A stretch of 64,000 nt of DNA, from NCBI GenBank assembly GCA_003344405.1, contig NOWV01000030.1, forward strand, positions 434,001-498,000, in the 5' to 3' direction. Origin of the DNA: Trichoplax sp. H2. Taxonomy: Eukaryota > Placozoa > Uniplacotomia > Trichoplacea. The notes beneath the pieces are model-generated. The model saw only the letters and a program-made list of their open reading frames with translations, did no database searches and was not told the origin of the DNA. Position numbers and translations under genes: made by a program. Shown piece after piece: positions 13,339-29,400 of the stretch (position 1 is the first letter of the stretch; every line of letters begins with the position of its first letter).

Positions 13339-16300
13339 CTTTAGAATATAATTTTGAAAATATTTATGTGTTTACAAACGTATCTTACTGATGAATTAAA
13401 CAATTAACGTAAATGATCTTATATAGCTTGAAATGTGCTTAATACTATCTACTGATACAGAAATACTATTATAATTATGTAAGTAAATTGCACGAGATCG
13501 AAATAATTATAGCGTTATTATCGTTATTATCGACTACACAAAATTAACAATTTTTTATCATTAGAATCTACTTACAAGACATTTTATGCTGTACAGATAC
13601 GAATCTCACAAAGCTTAAAAATTGAAAATAATAATACAAATTCAGTAAATGAGAGTCGTTTCTAAACGGATAGTGCACTTATCACGTAAAATAAATATGT
13701 GTATAAGTTATGATAGGTACGGGATATTTAATTACTCGAGGTTTCTTGTTATTGACTATAAATAGTAATAATAAAATGGTTCAGATATACAGATCAAGTC
13801 TGAATAATAGTTTATTTTATCTGATTTATTTTGGTGATCTTATGAATTGAAGTAAATTGGTTCTACATAAAGCTTTTTGACAGTTTTCATCCACAATGAA
13901 TGTTATTTAATTAATAAACGATCGGTCTTTATTGCTATTATTTTGTATAATTGCCTTGTTTGACTTACGATGACATGTCTACAGGGGTAGATTTCCAAGA
14001 AATCATTTAATTCTACATTCAGAAGATGCATAGCAAGATTATCAATATCGATTAATTCTGCTATCAAGTAATTTTTCAACGAAGAAGATTCATATGGAAA
14101 TTATTGAACTTAATTATAGGCTCACTGTATTATTTATACTACAGATCGGTTATGATAAATTGTAACAATTTTAATTGTATTAAACTTAATTTAAAGTCCG
14201 ATGAATAGAATAGTTCTAGAAGATAATGCTATGGATTTATAGTAAAAATGTTATAGTGACGAAATTTTCATATTTTTCAGTGATACATATCTCAGCTTAC
14301 TTTAATTTTTAAAGTGCTATAATCAACATTAATATTAATGCTAATAATTTTCAAAAATCTTTTTCTTTGTCTGTCAGCTTGCCTTGTATTGGTAGAAAGC
14401 CATAATGTAATTTTCAGATATATCTTATAGCATGTTACCATAATACTTGAAATTACTGGAGGAAGTCTATCTATAATATTTCATGGCTTAATGCCATTGA
14501 TGAAGTAATTCATTGGGTCTTTAAGGTGATGATTCTTCTCGGTTTGTATGCACAATATAGCGAATGAGGTACAAGTGAGAAGTAATTAAAGTAAATTTGT
14601 AAAATTGGTAGTGGTCCATTTGTGATATACTACTACAGGTTTAGGTATCTAATCATGATTCTTAGTTGTAAGCAGCCAGTTAGAAATATACTAAAATACT
14701 GCAAATGATTGATATATGACCCGAATGTCAATAAAATTATGTCAACCGCTGTATATCGATATGTCTATTGCTACTATCGGAAATCTTGTATACTAAAGTT
14801 ATTATCAGTTTGGGCATTGCCGTACTATCTCATTCTAAAAATAGGATATTCTGAAATTATTATAGTTCATTAAATCCAGTCTTAGTTATTATGATAATTT
14901 ATCAGATTCTGATACGTTAAAGTGATTAAATTTGATCATTTATTTGCTTTTGGGCTATTGCCAATATGTTTGTGAGTATTATCGTCATCGATTTTTTTTG
15001 TGTAAAGACTAACGGCAGTATTAATTATAGCTGAGGTTTTGCAGAAATTTACAATTTAAGATCGATTATGATTGAACAATAGGCTTTTTTTACATCATTT
15101 ACAAAACTTGCGAGTTTGCTAAGCATTAAAGCATTCATATAGTTAATAAAGGTGGCTAATATAAATTGTTAACTAAAAGGGATTACCATAATGTATCCAC
15201 TGTACAAAAATAAGAATAGCTTTGCGTGAATATTTATAAAGCAAACAGTAGAAAGTAAATAACTTGATTTTGTAGTAATACCTTCTAGTTAAACAAAGTT
15301 ACTGAAATTTGCATGTTTAATGGTAGGCATCGATAAGAATATTATCTTATTTGATAAATAAGCAATTTAATCGCATTAGTTTATTTTATTTTTGATTAAT
15401 GATAATCTACAACATTCCTGAAGTTGAAGCATACATTGAAAATAAATTGAGGGGAAGAGATTAGAGAAATAATGAATCTATTTTAGTGCAAAAGTTTAAT
15501 TAAAACAGTAAATCATTGGGAAGGTTTCCAGTCGTAATATAACTTATGCATGGTCAAAAATGTTCATGTGAAATGATAGATGAATATAATGTGTTTGTCA
15601 TATTCAATTTTATTACTAAATTTCTCTTTATAAAATGATACAAAGAGTAATTGACTGATTTTACTTGCCAATGTTGCCAGGAAATAGTTTACTATAAATG
15701 ATATGACTGCATTGTGTGATAGTGAAGTAGTTTTAAGTGTCCTATTACATCCGTCTACTCTTTCTAAATGGATATTTGCGGATCTTTCATTGTTTACTTT
15801 AGTTGGTTACGCTTTTCGTTATCATAGCTACGGGGAAACATTAGAGCAAGCCAATCAAATTTGAAGCTCAAATTTGAAGCTGTCTTTTTATTTATAAATA
15901 ACAATAAAACAGGTGCTTTGATTATCCGATAACTTACGACATTGAATATAGTTGCCATTTATCCGGTAGCCGGATAATCATCAAATTAGTAAAATTGAAG
16001 GTGGTGTTTTTCTCTACATATTGTGCTATTACGATAAAATAAAGCCCTACTGTCAGGCAAAAATTAGAGTTCAATGCCTAGGAGATATCCTAACTGCAGA
16101 TATTTATTGTTATCCGTTACTACTTTTGGGTAGAATGAATTTTATTCTTTGTCAGTCAAATTATTTTTTTTTTAGTGTGTTTGGACTTACGCTTATTCTG
16201 TTAGGATTGAATCCGTCGCATAAAGAAGAGTAAGATTTGTCATTTATTCTTTCATTTATGTATCACGGCAGATAACTTATGGACTATAGTAATATCTATA

Positions 16301-17644
16301 CTACTGCAATTTGCTATTTACAGCTGAGGAGATTATGGCTATAATTGGTAATAAGTATTTGTCATTATTATTTCGATATTTAAACATAACGTACATTGTT
16401 AGAGTTAATTACTAGCAATTGTATTATTTGACCGTAAGTACTGTTTTTTATTTTATTTATTTAGTAGTGCTTGAGATAGTCCCTAGTCCCTGAAATGGAT
16501 TATGCTAGCTGAAGGCGCATACCGTTTAGTGAGAATGATCAGTTAGATTTGTTAATTCCAATCGAAGCAGATTCAACAGATTTTGTTATTAATGATCCAA
16601 ATGCTTGTAAATATATATACGAGTACTGCAGTTTAGAATTGCAAGTTAGTTCTTTCTCTCGTTTCGTAATTGGCTGTAGAATACTGTTGTGGTAAACTTT
16701 GTATTAAAAGTAAATTTTTATTCCAAGTGAAAGGTTATCACATAGCTGTTCCTTATATGAGAATGTTTGTTTTATCACGTAGAATATTTAGCCGTGCATT
16801 TCAGCTGTCTTAGGCTACATGCTTCTATTTTGTAGAGGTAAATCTTGGCTATTTTAATTAGCTTATTAGTTATCAGCAGTTGTTGAAGATGAAACCTGGA
16901 ATTACAGTGTCACATTTTATTACTTCCATCTAATAATTTTCGTACTTTATTATTTATTTTAATCTAGTCCAACACCCTGCTCGTGATAATATACCGTAAG
17001 CTATTCATGTACTGAATGTTTCTTCGTGGTATCAATACACCTATGATAAGAAATGAATTCACACTAATAGTAAAAATATCTGTTACTAATACAAAGCTAT
17101 GTCCAGCTGTCCATATAAAAAGGAGATTTTCCAGTTGTGTGTAATGAATGAATGAGCTGAGATTCAATGTTGATCCACGAGCTGCACCTACCTTTTCCTT
17201 CAGTAGCCGCTATTATAGTGCTAATAGGCTCATCGATTCTTTCCTACTTTCAGCAAATTCATAGCGATTTGCGTAAAATGCTTCCTTTTGAGTGCGTGTT
17301 GCAACGAGGGTCTATTGTTGTAGTAGCTGACATACATCATACTGACGTATAATTAATTGGCTTGTACCTATCTAGGAAACTACAGCAGGATAACCTAACG
17401 ATGAATTTTCTTTTAATTTATTGCTTTGTGTGATTATGTTCATTTGAACTACAAAAAGTAAAATTACAGTAATCATAGCGGTACAGTATAATACTTTACT
17501 CGTTGATAGTGCTAGACCATTCAATTAAAATTATCAACAATGAGTATACGACATTTTTAGTTTAGTCTTAACTAATTTATAGCAGGCATCCATAGTGATT
17601 GCCGTCCCGGATATTCGATTTGGTGTGTGTGATCATCATTTCAG
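13339..17644. other. AT-rich intergenic region with weak GPCR-like fragments
   Basis: No intact gene is visible. At 15917-15985 short inverted matches (GATTATCCG against CGGATAATC, and ATCCGG/CCGGAT) could fold. At 16964-17352 two opposed open frames resemble receptor pieces: a TM1-ICL1-like stretch on the minus strand without an ATG, and a TM7/helix 8-like stretch on the plus strand with Ser-Asp-Leu-Arg-Lys after a hydrophobic run. They lack the other helices and may be chance or decayed remnants. Confidence 0.45.
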
Positions 17645-18025
17645 TCACGGACTGCTAGAAGAAGACCTGGACTGACTGGACTCATGACTTCCTCAGACAG
17701 ACGGACTCTTCTTAGCAAAAGAGGTCGTCAATATCGAAAAATATCTAGGAGTATGGATCTTCCGTATTTGTTTTCTGAATTACTAATACTAATTTTCATA
17801 ACATCGACGATCTTATATAAGTGTCTCCAAGCGGAACTTAGTAACAGATGATAAGATTTATTTAACGTAGATGCTTCATTAAGAAAAAATCAGTCCATTC
17901 AAAATTCAACGTTTTCATACTAAAGTAGTATCATACCGAAGTGCTTGGCACAATACATTGACGAGACGTAGCCGAAAATGTCTGTCCATCCAAGAGTGGT
18001 CAGTCCAGGTCTACTTCTGTAGGCC
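17645..18025 (+). repeat. Dispersed element, copy A (~380 bp)
   Basis: This segment matches 31848-32245 in the same orientation. Shared blocks include GTATGGATCTTCCGT, ACATCGACGATCTTATATAA, GAACTTAG and ATAAGATTTA, in the same order with small indels. It holds no coding frame that I can recognise, and no terminal inverted repeat or target duplication is obvious. Copy A lies just upstream of a GTACW array and of LZIC. It could be a MITE/SINE-like element or an old segmental duplication. Confidence 0.75.
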
Positions 18026-18046
18026 GTGTCAGACAGAGTATTGTAC

Positions 18047-18225
18047 AACCTACAGTATACTACTGTACTGTAGTACTGTGCTATTTTGCTATGAAACAAT
18101 ACAGTACAGTACAGTACTGTACACTGTACGGATAGATGAAGTACTGTACTGTACAGTGTACAGTACAGTAGTCAAGTGTCCATGTTAATATTTACTGTAC
18201 AGTACTATACACTATACAGTATAAT
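18047..18225. repeat. GTACW pentamer array with cruciform-forming palindromes
   Basis: Degenerate array of GTACA/GTACT units between dispersed element copy A and the LZIC start. It contains a near-perfect palindrome: 14 bases at 18142-18155 are the exact reverse complement of 18157-18170, with one base between. Confidence 0.9.
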
Positions 18226-18423
18226 CGACGTGACAATGCATAGGGCGTTAACAGCTCTTGTTTGAGCTACCTAGCTTGGCTTGCAGTTCGCAGCTTGCAT
18301 GTTGCTGTAGAAGATCGCTTGGCTATCAGCTACGATAGTATAGATAATTCATCATCATAATAATAAAGAATTCAATTACATCAAGAATTCATAATCTTTC
18401 AAGCGACTGTTAGGTCTTAATAG

Positions 18424-20684
<2,261 letters not shown>

Positions 20685-23437
20685 TTACCAAGCCGTGGAT
20701 ACTCACCCTTTTGAAATGAGGCGATGTTCTTTGTGAACTCGGGTCGTAAGCAGCTGTATCACGCAAATCAACAAGTATCTGAATTTCTGCTAGTGAGATA
20801 GATTGTTGTGTTACTGTAATTTATAATGCTCACTCCATACACAGAGCATCTCGGTCTTTACCTGTGCTCGCTAAACAATTATCTAAGTTTGTGATATAGT
20901 ACAAATTAGTGTGGTAACCTTGTTTTCTGGAATTGAATCTATTTTACTGTACCAATTTTAAAGTTTTATCATGGGTAGTGCAGAAGTATACTCGTAAAAA
21001 TGCCTTTTGGCCTTGTTATTCTCACACTAGTTACCTGTTACTATGTTAGTTGCCATTGAAAGCAAATATTTTATTTTTACTAGTCAGTTACATAATAAAA
21101 TATGATTACCAAGGTGCAATCCTATTATTTTGTCTAGTATTATGCTCACAAGATGATGAGCTGTAGTTGTTTACGATGATCACGATGCAGTGATTGATTT
21201 ATGTTATCGGCGAAATGCAGTAGATTGTTACAGACCAATACTGGATACAGGATAGATGAACGTAACATTTTCAGTAGTGCATGTTTGAATTACAATACTG
21301 ATGTAGTTGTAACAAAATAGAGTAAGGTATAGTATTGTCACCTTGATCAAAACATTTTTGAAGTGAAGTGAACCGTGGCATGCAGTATTTACTAATAGAG
21401 AAGAAAGTTACTGAACAGTACATTCATTTTTTTAGTTACTAGGATATTGATACTTTATTTGTACTGTCGTTTACGCCAATTTATATCAACTCCTAAGGCA
21501 CTGCGTGCACAAGTATGAAAAGTAAATTGATAAATTTAGAATCGATATTTATAACATTGACGCAAATATAATTATGAATCTACTGTTTTGAGCATTTAAT
21601 CATTTCAAGAGACTGCTGTCCTCAATTCTATTAATATGCTAGTCAGTGTAAATCCGGCATAGCCAGGCTTTCTGCATAAAACGTGTAAATCTATTGCTTC
21701 AAACAAAAATATCTATATAGCATTTATATATATGTTATACATGTACAACCCGCGTAGACGAGTATCACCGCCCCGATTTTGAAGTTCTTTGTGTACAGTA
21801 TGTACTGTAGATTACTGTATATTTGGCTGATTTCAAAAGTATCATGTCAAAGTGGTTCTAGACTATTTATTTTATCTGCTTTTATGATCAATGCACTCCT
21901 TGATCAGGTGCAGGCGTGCTGTTGGGGGTGTACTGAATATAAAGTTTATTCTTCATTTCGTCCAAATTTTGAATTGGGCCAAGTTGTTATTCAATATAGG
22001 AGTCAGGGCACTGTTAAGGGAACTGCTAAGAGAAAATTCCTTTACAAGACTGGGATACTACTACCCATTGTCGATAGGGTAGCTGACTATTATACTTTAC
22101 TTGCGAAGTACAGTTGTTCATTTAATGACTTGATCACAGCCATTCATTCTAACATTAATCCAATACATTACACACAATTTGGTGACCGATTGCCGATGTA
22201 CACTGTACATACAAATACACTTGAGTGGATACTAGCCCTAGCCATTTTCAATTCCTTTGCACACTTGGTTTAAGCTGTCCGATATTACGAGTCGTCGACA
22301 GCGACAGTCTTGACCTATGCAACATCGAAAAAATTCAGAAATCGTCCAATCTTACACGGCGCAAATCAAGTTCCACCGGAGGATTTTTGAATTTTTTTGT
22401 AGACATGTCATTCTACTGTGTGTCTATAGTATCCATAAATGATGGAGATGTTGCAAAAAATGACTACAAGGCCATTGTCGATCTATTGAAGAACTCGTTA
22501 GGCAGCCAGAGGTAAAGCTTGGCAGTATTTGGTGCATCGATGCTAGTGTAGTGTGTAGTTTGAGCGCTTGTAATGACTAATACAGTATGCAGCACACGCA
22601 TCTAGCCCTATCCTGTATGGACAGTCCAGCTGTCGATATTGGTGTTGGTTACCACACAGGAGAATGGTGGTGTATCGTGGGTGGATACCTGTCAGTACAG
22701 AATGCTGCTACAGTACTGTACTGTAGTACAGTCAAAGAAAAACCCAAAGTACAGTACAGTACTGTACAGTGTACAGTGTACAGTACTGTATACTGTAATA
22801 CTGTACTGTAATACCAAATTACAAAGTACAGTACACAGTAAATTATTAGTTTTAATTAGGACTGTAATACCAACGTGGCCTACTGTTCAGGGCACAGTAG
22901 TGTACGCCTATAGTCGCTCAAGTGATACAACAGTACCATCTAGTTACAATTTCGAATGTCACCCCAATTCTTCATCCATGGTATTGTAGCGGCCTACTTA
23001 CGATACAAAGTCGTTTCAATTACCAGAGTGCAAAGCCAACTGGGGTGACACTTTCAATTGGAGAGACTTTTAGTGTACCGTGCTGCAAATGGTCCGCTTC
23101 GAAACAGACTTGAGTACTGCATTATTCAACTTGGACCCTGTTGTAATCAAGTGATTTCATAGTAATGAAGAGAGAAGACGGTGGCGTAGTAGCGAGCAAT
23201 ATTGGACCAATTCATTACTGGATCGATTTTCAAGCAACGCATTCATTCAACTAGTCAAAACCTTTTTTGACCTTGTACAGGTAAATTGATGAAAGTAAAC
23301 TGAGGTAGAGCTAAAACTGTTCAAGTATTAACTTTGGATATTGACATTGTAGAGTGGTAGGTACAGCAGTAAGGTCTGCGATCCATTGATCCGACGGGCT
23401 ATCTGGGCCATTAAAATTCGATAGCCAATACAATACC
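20685..23437. other. Intergenic region between LZIC and SPEN
   Basis: No recognisable gene. The longest open frame (21779-22273 plus) begins at TTG, not ATG, and has no known motif. A frame at 22225-22515 starts at GTG. Both are treated as chance. A GTACW array lies at about 22691-22847. The last few hundred bases should include the SPEN promoter and leader; a possible leader splice donor (CAGGTAAAT) is near 23278. Confidence 0.5.
22691..22847. repeat. GTACW pentamer array upstream of SPEN
   Basis: Dense GTACA/GTACT units with switches of W, including a run around 22749-22790 of alternating GTACA and GTACT separated by single bases. It is open in several frames, which explains the overlapping spurious reading frames here. 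Confidence 0.9.
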
Positions 23438-26400
23438 ATGATGAATCGTGATCGAGAAGGTAAATCCAACCGTGAAACTCGTCATCTATGGGCTGGCAAC
23501 TTCCCAGAAGATAGTACAGAAGAATCCATATTGACTTACTTTGAAAGGTATGATCTTCATCCACGAGATGTTGCAACAAATTGAACAATCAATTCCAATA
23601 TTATGTTAGTTACAATTCAGATTGCAAGTGTAGTACGTACAAATTGCCTTACTGTTTATACAATATTACAGTACTACTCATTAATCAAGCGCTGACTGAT
23701 GACATCCGTCTAAGTCGGATAAGTCGCATGCAATCTTATTTCCAATCTGCCCATAGTCTACGTAATCGAATTGGCACAGTAGAAAGATAGCACAAGGTCA
23801 AAATCAATAGTAGTCATGACCCAATGAAGGACCAGCTCATTCTGTGTTTTACAACATGGACAGTATTCGCCCGCCATTTTGAATTGTCTACTATTCCACT
23901 TATTCCAACTTTGATCCCAGAATTGACCGTCTCCGTCGATTAATCACCGAGCGTTATACCAGATTGACCGACCTAAAATGGATGGTCCTTTGGACACTCT
24001 ATACTGATGAATATTCCATTTATTCTTAAGGATTTAAAATTGTTTATTACTGTAGCCCAGTTTATCTTGCATGCTTGTTGTACAATAGCGGTCATTTCTG
24101 TTGCCCATCATGTGATACAACAAATGCTCCATCCATTTGCTAGTGATTGCCCTAATTTAGAGTGCGAATCATACACTTGTTTGCTGTAAAATCGTCTTAG
24201 TCTTGAGTATAATTTCGCATCAAGTTACAGTATATCTGTAAAATAGTAGCATCGATTGCTTTAACGTATGCATGAACTAATATCACACTATTGTACTCGC
24301 ACGGGTCGTGTGGTCGACGTGATAGGTTAACTTTTGGGCTTTACATGCTCTCAACTCGGTTAATGACACTTAACCCCATCACTCATTTTCAACTTCGACA
24401 TTCTATCGATGCTATTCTCTAAAATGCAATTATTTTTATACACTTATATATCGAATAGCAACTTGATCAATTGGTGAGGGTAGCTTGAATTTGCTCTAGA
24501 CAGTAGGCGAATGGAATTGTTGCTTATACAGGAAGTTTCTACTGTCTATTCCAGTAGAATGTATAGTAGTAGGACAATCATTGGGAAGATAGTGCACTGT
24601 ATGCATGACTATCGTTACTAGTAGAAATAACATTGATTTGAATTGTGGTTAATTAAAATACGATCGACAAAATCAGGGTATATATTTATCATTAGCTACA
24701 ATGATGATGATTTTCAAACTGTGTCCAATGATCGTTAATTCAATTATTCTTATGGGGAATACATAACATGCCATGCCGAGTCAGTGATAGGAAGCCCATC
24801 ATTATTTCTGCCCACTAGCCATCCTAACATAGATACAATACACGGAAAACTTATTACTGTATACTAGACGTTGTAAATTACAATCAGCTAGTATTACTGT
24901 ACTGTAACTTAACTTAATTATTCTTGCTGAAATGCGAAATATGCAGTACTGTATTTTGTTTGTATTTTACTTCATCGCTCGGCTTCCTATTAAATAATTT
25001 TACTGATGCGTTAGTGATGACATAAGAATGATCAGTGTGTATTAGATGTAGTGATTGATTTAACTTAACATTCATCACTTTTCACGGTATATATTACACA
25101 TCTCATTCATCTTGATCACTATTCTATTTACCTACCGTATAACTGAGCGAGAATAATGTGTAAAAGAATTGCTGAATGATTTAATCTGGCTTGTTGGCTA
25201 ATGCATTCTTAGCTATCGCGGTTGATTTTCGACATTAACATTACTTGTTGTACCTTGGTATTATAATCGTATCATTTTTCATCTCACGTATGGCGAAGTA
25301 TTATCGGATTATCTTCAGTACGTAGAATAGGTTTAAATCGGTTAAATTGATCTTTCATACTATTAAAATTAAGTTTATGCGTCAATAATGTAAAAATAAA
25401 TTTTACATTCATGCAGTATTTCATGGACCCCGTGCAAGTTTGTGTTATGATGATTCGCTGTTGACGCTATTGATTACGACGCTCCAGCGCTATAATCAGA
25501 GTTTGTAATTAATTGTCGAGTGGATACTATAGAATAAATTGAACGTACTAACTACAAGAACAAATAATTGCTTCAATCAAATTATATTTTTTGCCTCTAC
25601 TTGAACTTTCTCGCTGGTATCCTATGTCAATCATGAATAGTATTCATCGTCGGTTAACGCAAATTTTTATTATTCTTACACATAGTGGTGCCCTAACGCT
25701 TAGAATATACTATACTAGTGTATCATGTCATTTTTATGTTACCATATTACAATATTTAGATTTGATTGCGCTGCTTACATACATAACAGACTATAATATT
25801 GAATTACAATATAAATTTAATGTATTATACATTTTACCAGACCGCTTTGACTACTATCACTTACTACTAATTGAAAATAGCTGACAATATAAAACGTAGC
25901 AATTTACCGTAAACACTGTAGAAAATGTCCGTAATCCATAGTTTATAATCTCACGAATACTGGAACGGAGAAACTATCACTATAATACTCAGTATTTTAC
26001 AGTATATCAAAGAATGAATGATGATACGATACTACGGCACGACATGATTCTCTTAGTGCTTGATATTAGCATGTGTAAAAATGGTAATACCTGTTATTAT
26101 TTGGGTATGATTCTTTTGTCCTCTTTTACCTTACTTTTCATAGATATTATTAAATCCTGATCTTTTTGCGGCTGTAAGACATGATCTTAAAAACGTAGAT
26201 ATTAATACTACAATACTTCGTTTGCTACAGGTATGGACAAGTAGAAGCTGTAAAAATTTTACCACGCCGAAAACAATTGCAAGGAATAGCTGCATTTGTG
26301 GACTTTGTTGACATTAGATGTGCTGTGAAGGCATTCGAGACGCCTAATCGCGTGGGAGACAGAATTATTAAGACCGATTATAACGAACCTTCAGCCGGTG

Positions 26401-29400
26401 TTATTGCTAAAAGTCGCAACCGCCAGACGCAAGACAGCAGTATAGTAACTGAATCTCCAGGACGTATGCAATATATTAACCGTCACCATCACAGGTAAAC
26501 TTCTTTAAGTACAGTTTATCTGTTTGTTGACGTTTTTGAAATTTAATTTAATAGTTTTAACGAGATTATTCACACACACAAGCTGTATACAACGTTTTTA
26601 CTGGTGTTCCGTATTTTATATTAAATACTATACTAAACCATCTAACTGTCGATCAAAATTGTTGTGTATCATAGCCCTGATATGTTGATAAATTAAATCT
26701 TTGTGAATATATTGTTATACGTTAAAAGTAAACATTTTTTAATTGAACCTCTGTTTTAAACTGTAGCGGTGAAAATACCAGACATGATAGTCGAAGACCC
26801 AAGAGCCGTCATTTTAATTCGTATGTTGAAAGTGATAGCAGCGAGCAAGAAAGATATACTCGTAAATTTCGCGAAGGTGGTCACTACTCTGCTAGAGTAC
26901 GCAACAGTCCACATGTAAGTTATCATAGAGTACGAATATACTGAAGCTACAGAAATTTTTGGCGACGAATTTGAATAATTAGTTGTGATAATTTACTTTT
27001 GTTTCATGTTGATTAGCCTGAAAGAAGGAACAAATTTAGTAATACAGATAAAATTGATCCTTCAACAATGGGGTTTGGTAACGAAAGTAGAAGTAGAAGT
27101 AGATCTTATGATGACATTTCTACACCCGGTGGCATTTTACGAGTGACTAATCTTTCATCCCGATGTGATGGTATTTCAATAACTGTTTTATTATCTTTAA
27201 TTAAAAGAATTTGAAGGATAAGTGACATGTATTTTCGTAATGATAGATGAAGCAATGAGAGAGGCACTTTTTCACGAATTCAAGAAATTTAGTGATACTG
27301 TGCATGTTAAAATTTTTGATAACGTTAAAGGTAGATATGCCTTGTTAAGATTTTCAAGGTGAGTATTTGTAGTGTATTGAAATAGAATCATTGCATGGCG
27401 TTTACAACTACATAACTATATGTTCTATACTATCAGATTAGAGGATGCAGAAGAAGCTGTCAAAGCTCGTGATGGTTACACTCTGCTCGGATCAGAGATG
27501 AAAGTCCATTTCGTCGTCGATGGTTGTAATATTATTAGCAATTAATGCGGAAAATTTAATCGGACTGTACGAATGTATCTTTCTGTTGATACCTGTATTT
27601 TACAATTCTAGGTGATTTTCATCTCGACAGTAGTATTCAAGGATTATCGCAAAATTGTAATTATAAAGCTATGAGATCATTATTAGTGAGCAATTTGGAT
27701 TTATCTATTGGATCTGAATTTTTAAGAGATTTATTTAGCCGTTACGGTAAAATTTTGGTAAGTCCATCATTTAGTGTTGTTGTAGTCTTTATACTTGAAA
27801 TGTAATATAAGTTTTATCTTTATTTTCCACTAGGATATTAATTTGGAAGATCAAGAAAATGAAAATTTATCTTGCGCGTATGTACATTTTTGTTCTATCG
27901 ATGATGCCATAAGGGCGAAGAACAACATAAGCAATGATACAACAGGAAAATATAAATTTAAAGTATGGATGTGGCGATAGATATTGTTATTGTTGCTATT
28001 TTACTATCTGAAAGAATACTAATTAATTTTAACTTATAGTTACAGTTTACTGTTGGTATACCGACCAAGAGTATTTGGGTTGACAATATTAGTTCTCGGA
28101 CAACAGATGAAGCCATAAAGCAATTGTTTAGTAAATTTGGAAAGATCGAAAAACTGTCAATCAATCGGCTAAATCGAGCTGCTTTAGTCTTTTATGACAA
28201 CTTGGAAAGTGCTAAAGTCGCCATAGACCAAATGACTGGTTATAGAATTAGTGATAGAAGTCTAATGGTAACTAAGTTGTTTTATTATTAAAATCGATTG
28301 GCAATATGATAATTAAATAATAAATCTTATAAAACTATTTCTAAATTAGATAAGTTACGCAAGTACAGGTACCACTGCGTCTGTTGATTCTGCGGATAGC
28401 TGCCATTTACCTAGCGATCGAACACATGAAAAATATGCATCTTCCAAGACTAGACGATCTCGCAGTATTGATCATTCATTTACAAATCGTGGGAGTCGTG
28501 AATATAGTAGGCATGAACAGTTCAGAAGCCGAGGAGATCGAGGTAGTTATTCTTCCGGTTATAGTGGTACAATTCAAACCCATTCATACAACTGTGAAAG
28601 TAAAAGTCATCGCTACAGCGGTCATCGCGAATATGAAAGTGATGATTATTCAAAGGAATTGCATGATTACGACTACTTACGCCAAAAAGATCGCGAACGA
28701 GAAAGAGTAAGGTCTTGGAAAAGAAAACGTTATGATAGAGAATTTACAGTTGATGGTGAAGATGCCGGTAGTTATCAAAAAGATGATACATTCTCTGAAG
28801 GATCTAGGGAGGAGAGACAAGAAATTGCTTTCAGTAAGAGATACAGAAATGAATCTGATACTAGTTCTTACGATAAAGAGGATACCGATGCTGCTACGGA
28901 TGAGAAATTATATAACAACAACGATGAAAAGGTTATCTCTGAAGATTCGTTAAGCACTACAATGGAAGGTAGTGGCGAGCGTGATTGTGTACGTAAAGAT
29001 AATGATTGCATGCAATCATCAGAAGATACTGGCATTCAGTGCAGCAATGGGAATATTGCTAACGAAGATGCCGTTAAAGAATCCGTTGATATGATAGCTA
29101 GCGCGTCGCATGATATGAATGAGGAATTAAATCCTGCAAAGGTTGAAACCGATGTGATTGATGAACGGCAACTAATTGAAAATATTTCTGCGCCTGATTT
29201 GCAAAAAATCGAAGCTGACAGTGTGATACAGTCATCCCATGAGCTTTCTGCGTCCAATTCTGTAGATAATTCAACGCAATTGCTTATTAAGGCGGAATCA
29301 CCTTCTCTGCCACTTTTAAATAATAATGTTAGTGATAATATGACACAAAAAAAGGAATCTTTATACTCATCAACTACAAATATTGTATCCAGCACAACTG

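Noticed and set aside
15917-15985. Hairpin with GATTATCCG arms as an RNA gene
   Set aside because: Arms are short and the loop long; no promoter or known RNA signature. Noted only as a minor inverted repeat.
21779-22273. 164-codon frame upstream of SPEN
   Set aside because: Starts at TTG, composition is irregular, no motif or homologue recognised. A chance frame of this length is plausible in 64 kb.
23328-23588. 86-codon minus-strand frame
   Set aside because: It is the antisense shadow of SPEN exon 1, whose RRM1 sequence is unambiguous on the plus strand.
23581-24189. Protein-like stretches in three frames in SPEN intron 1
   Set aside because: Frames are interrupted by stops, begin without usable ATG or splice sites, and match no family. 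Kept only as intron sequence.
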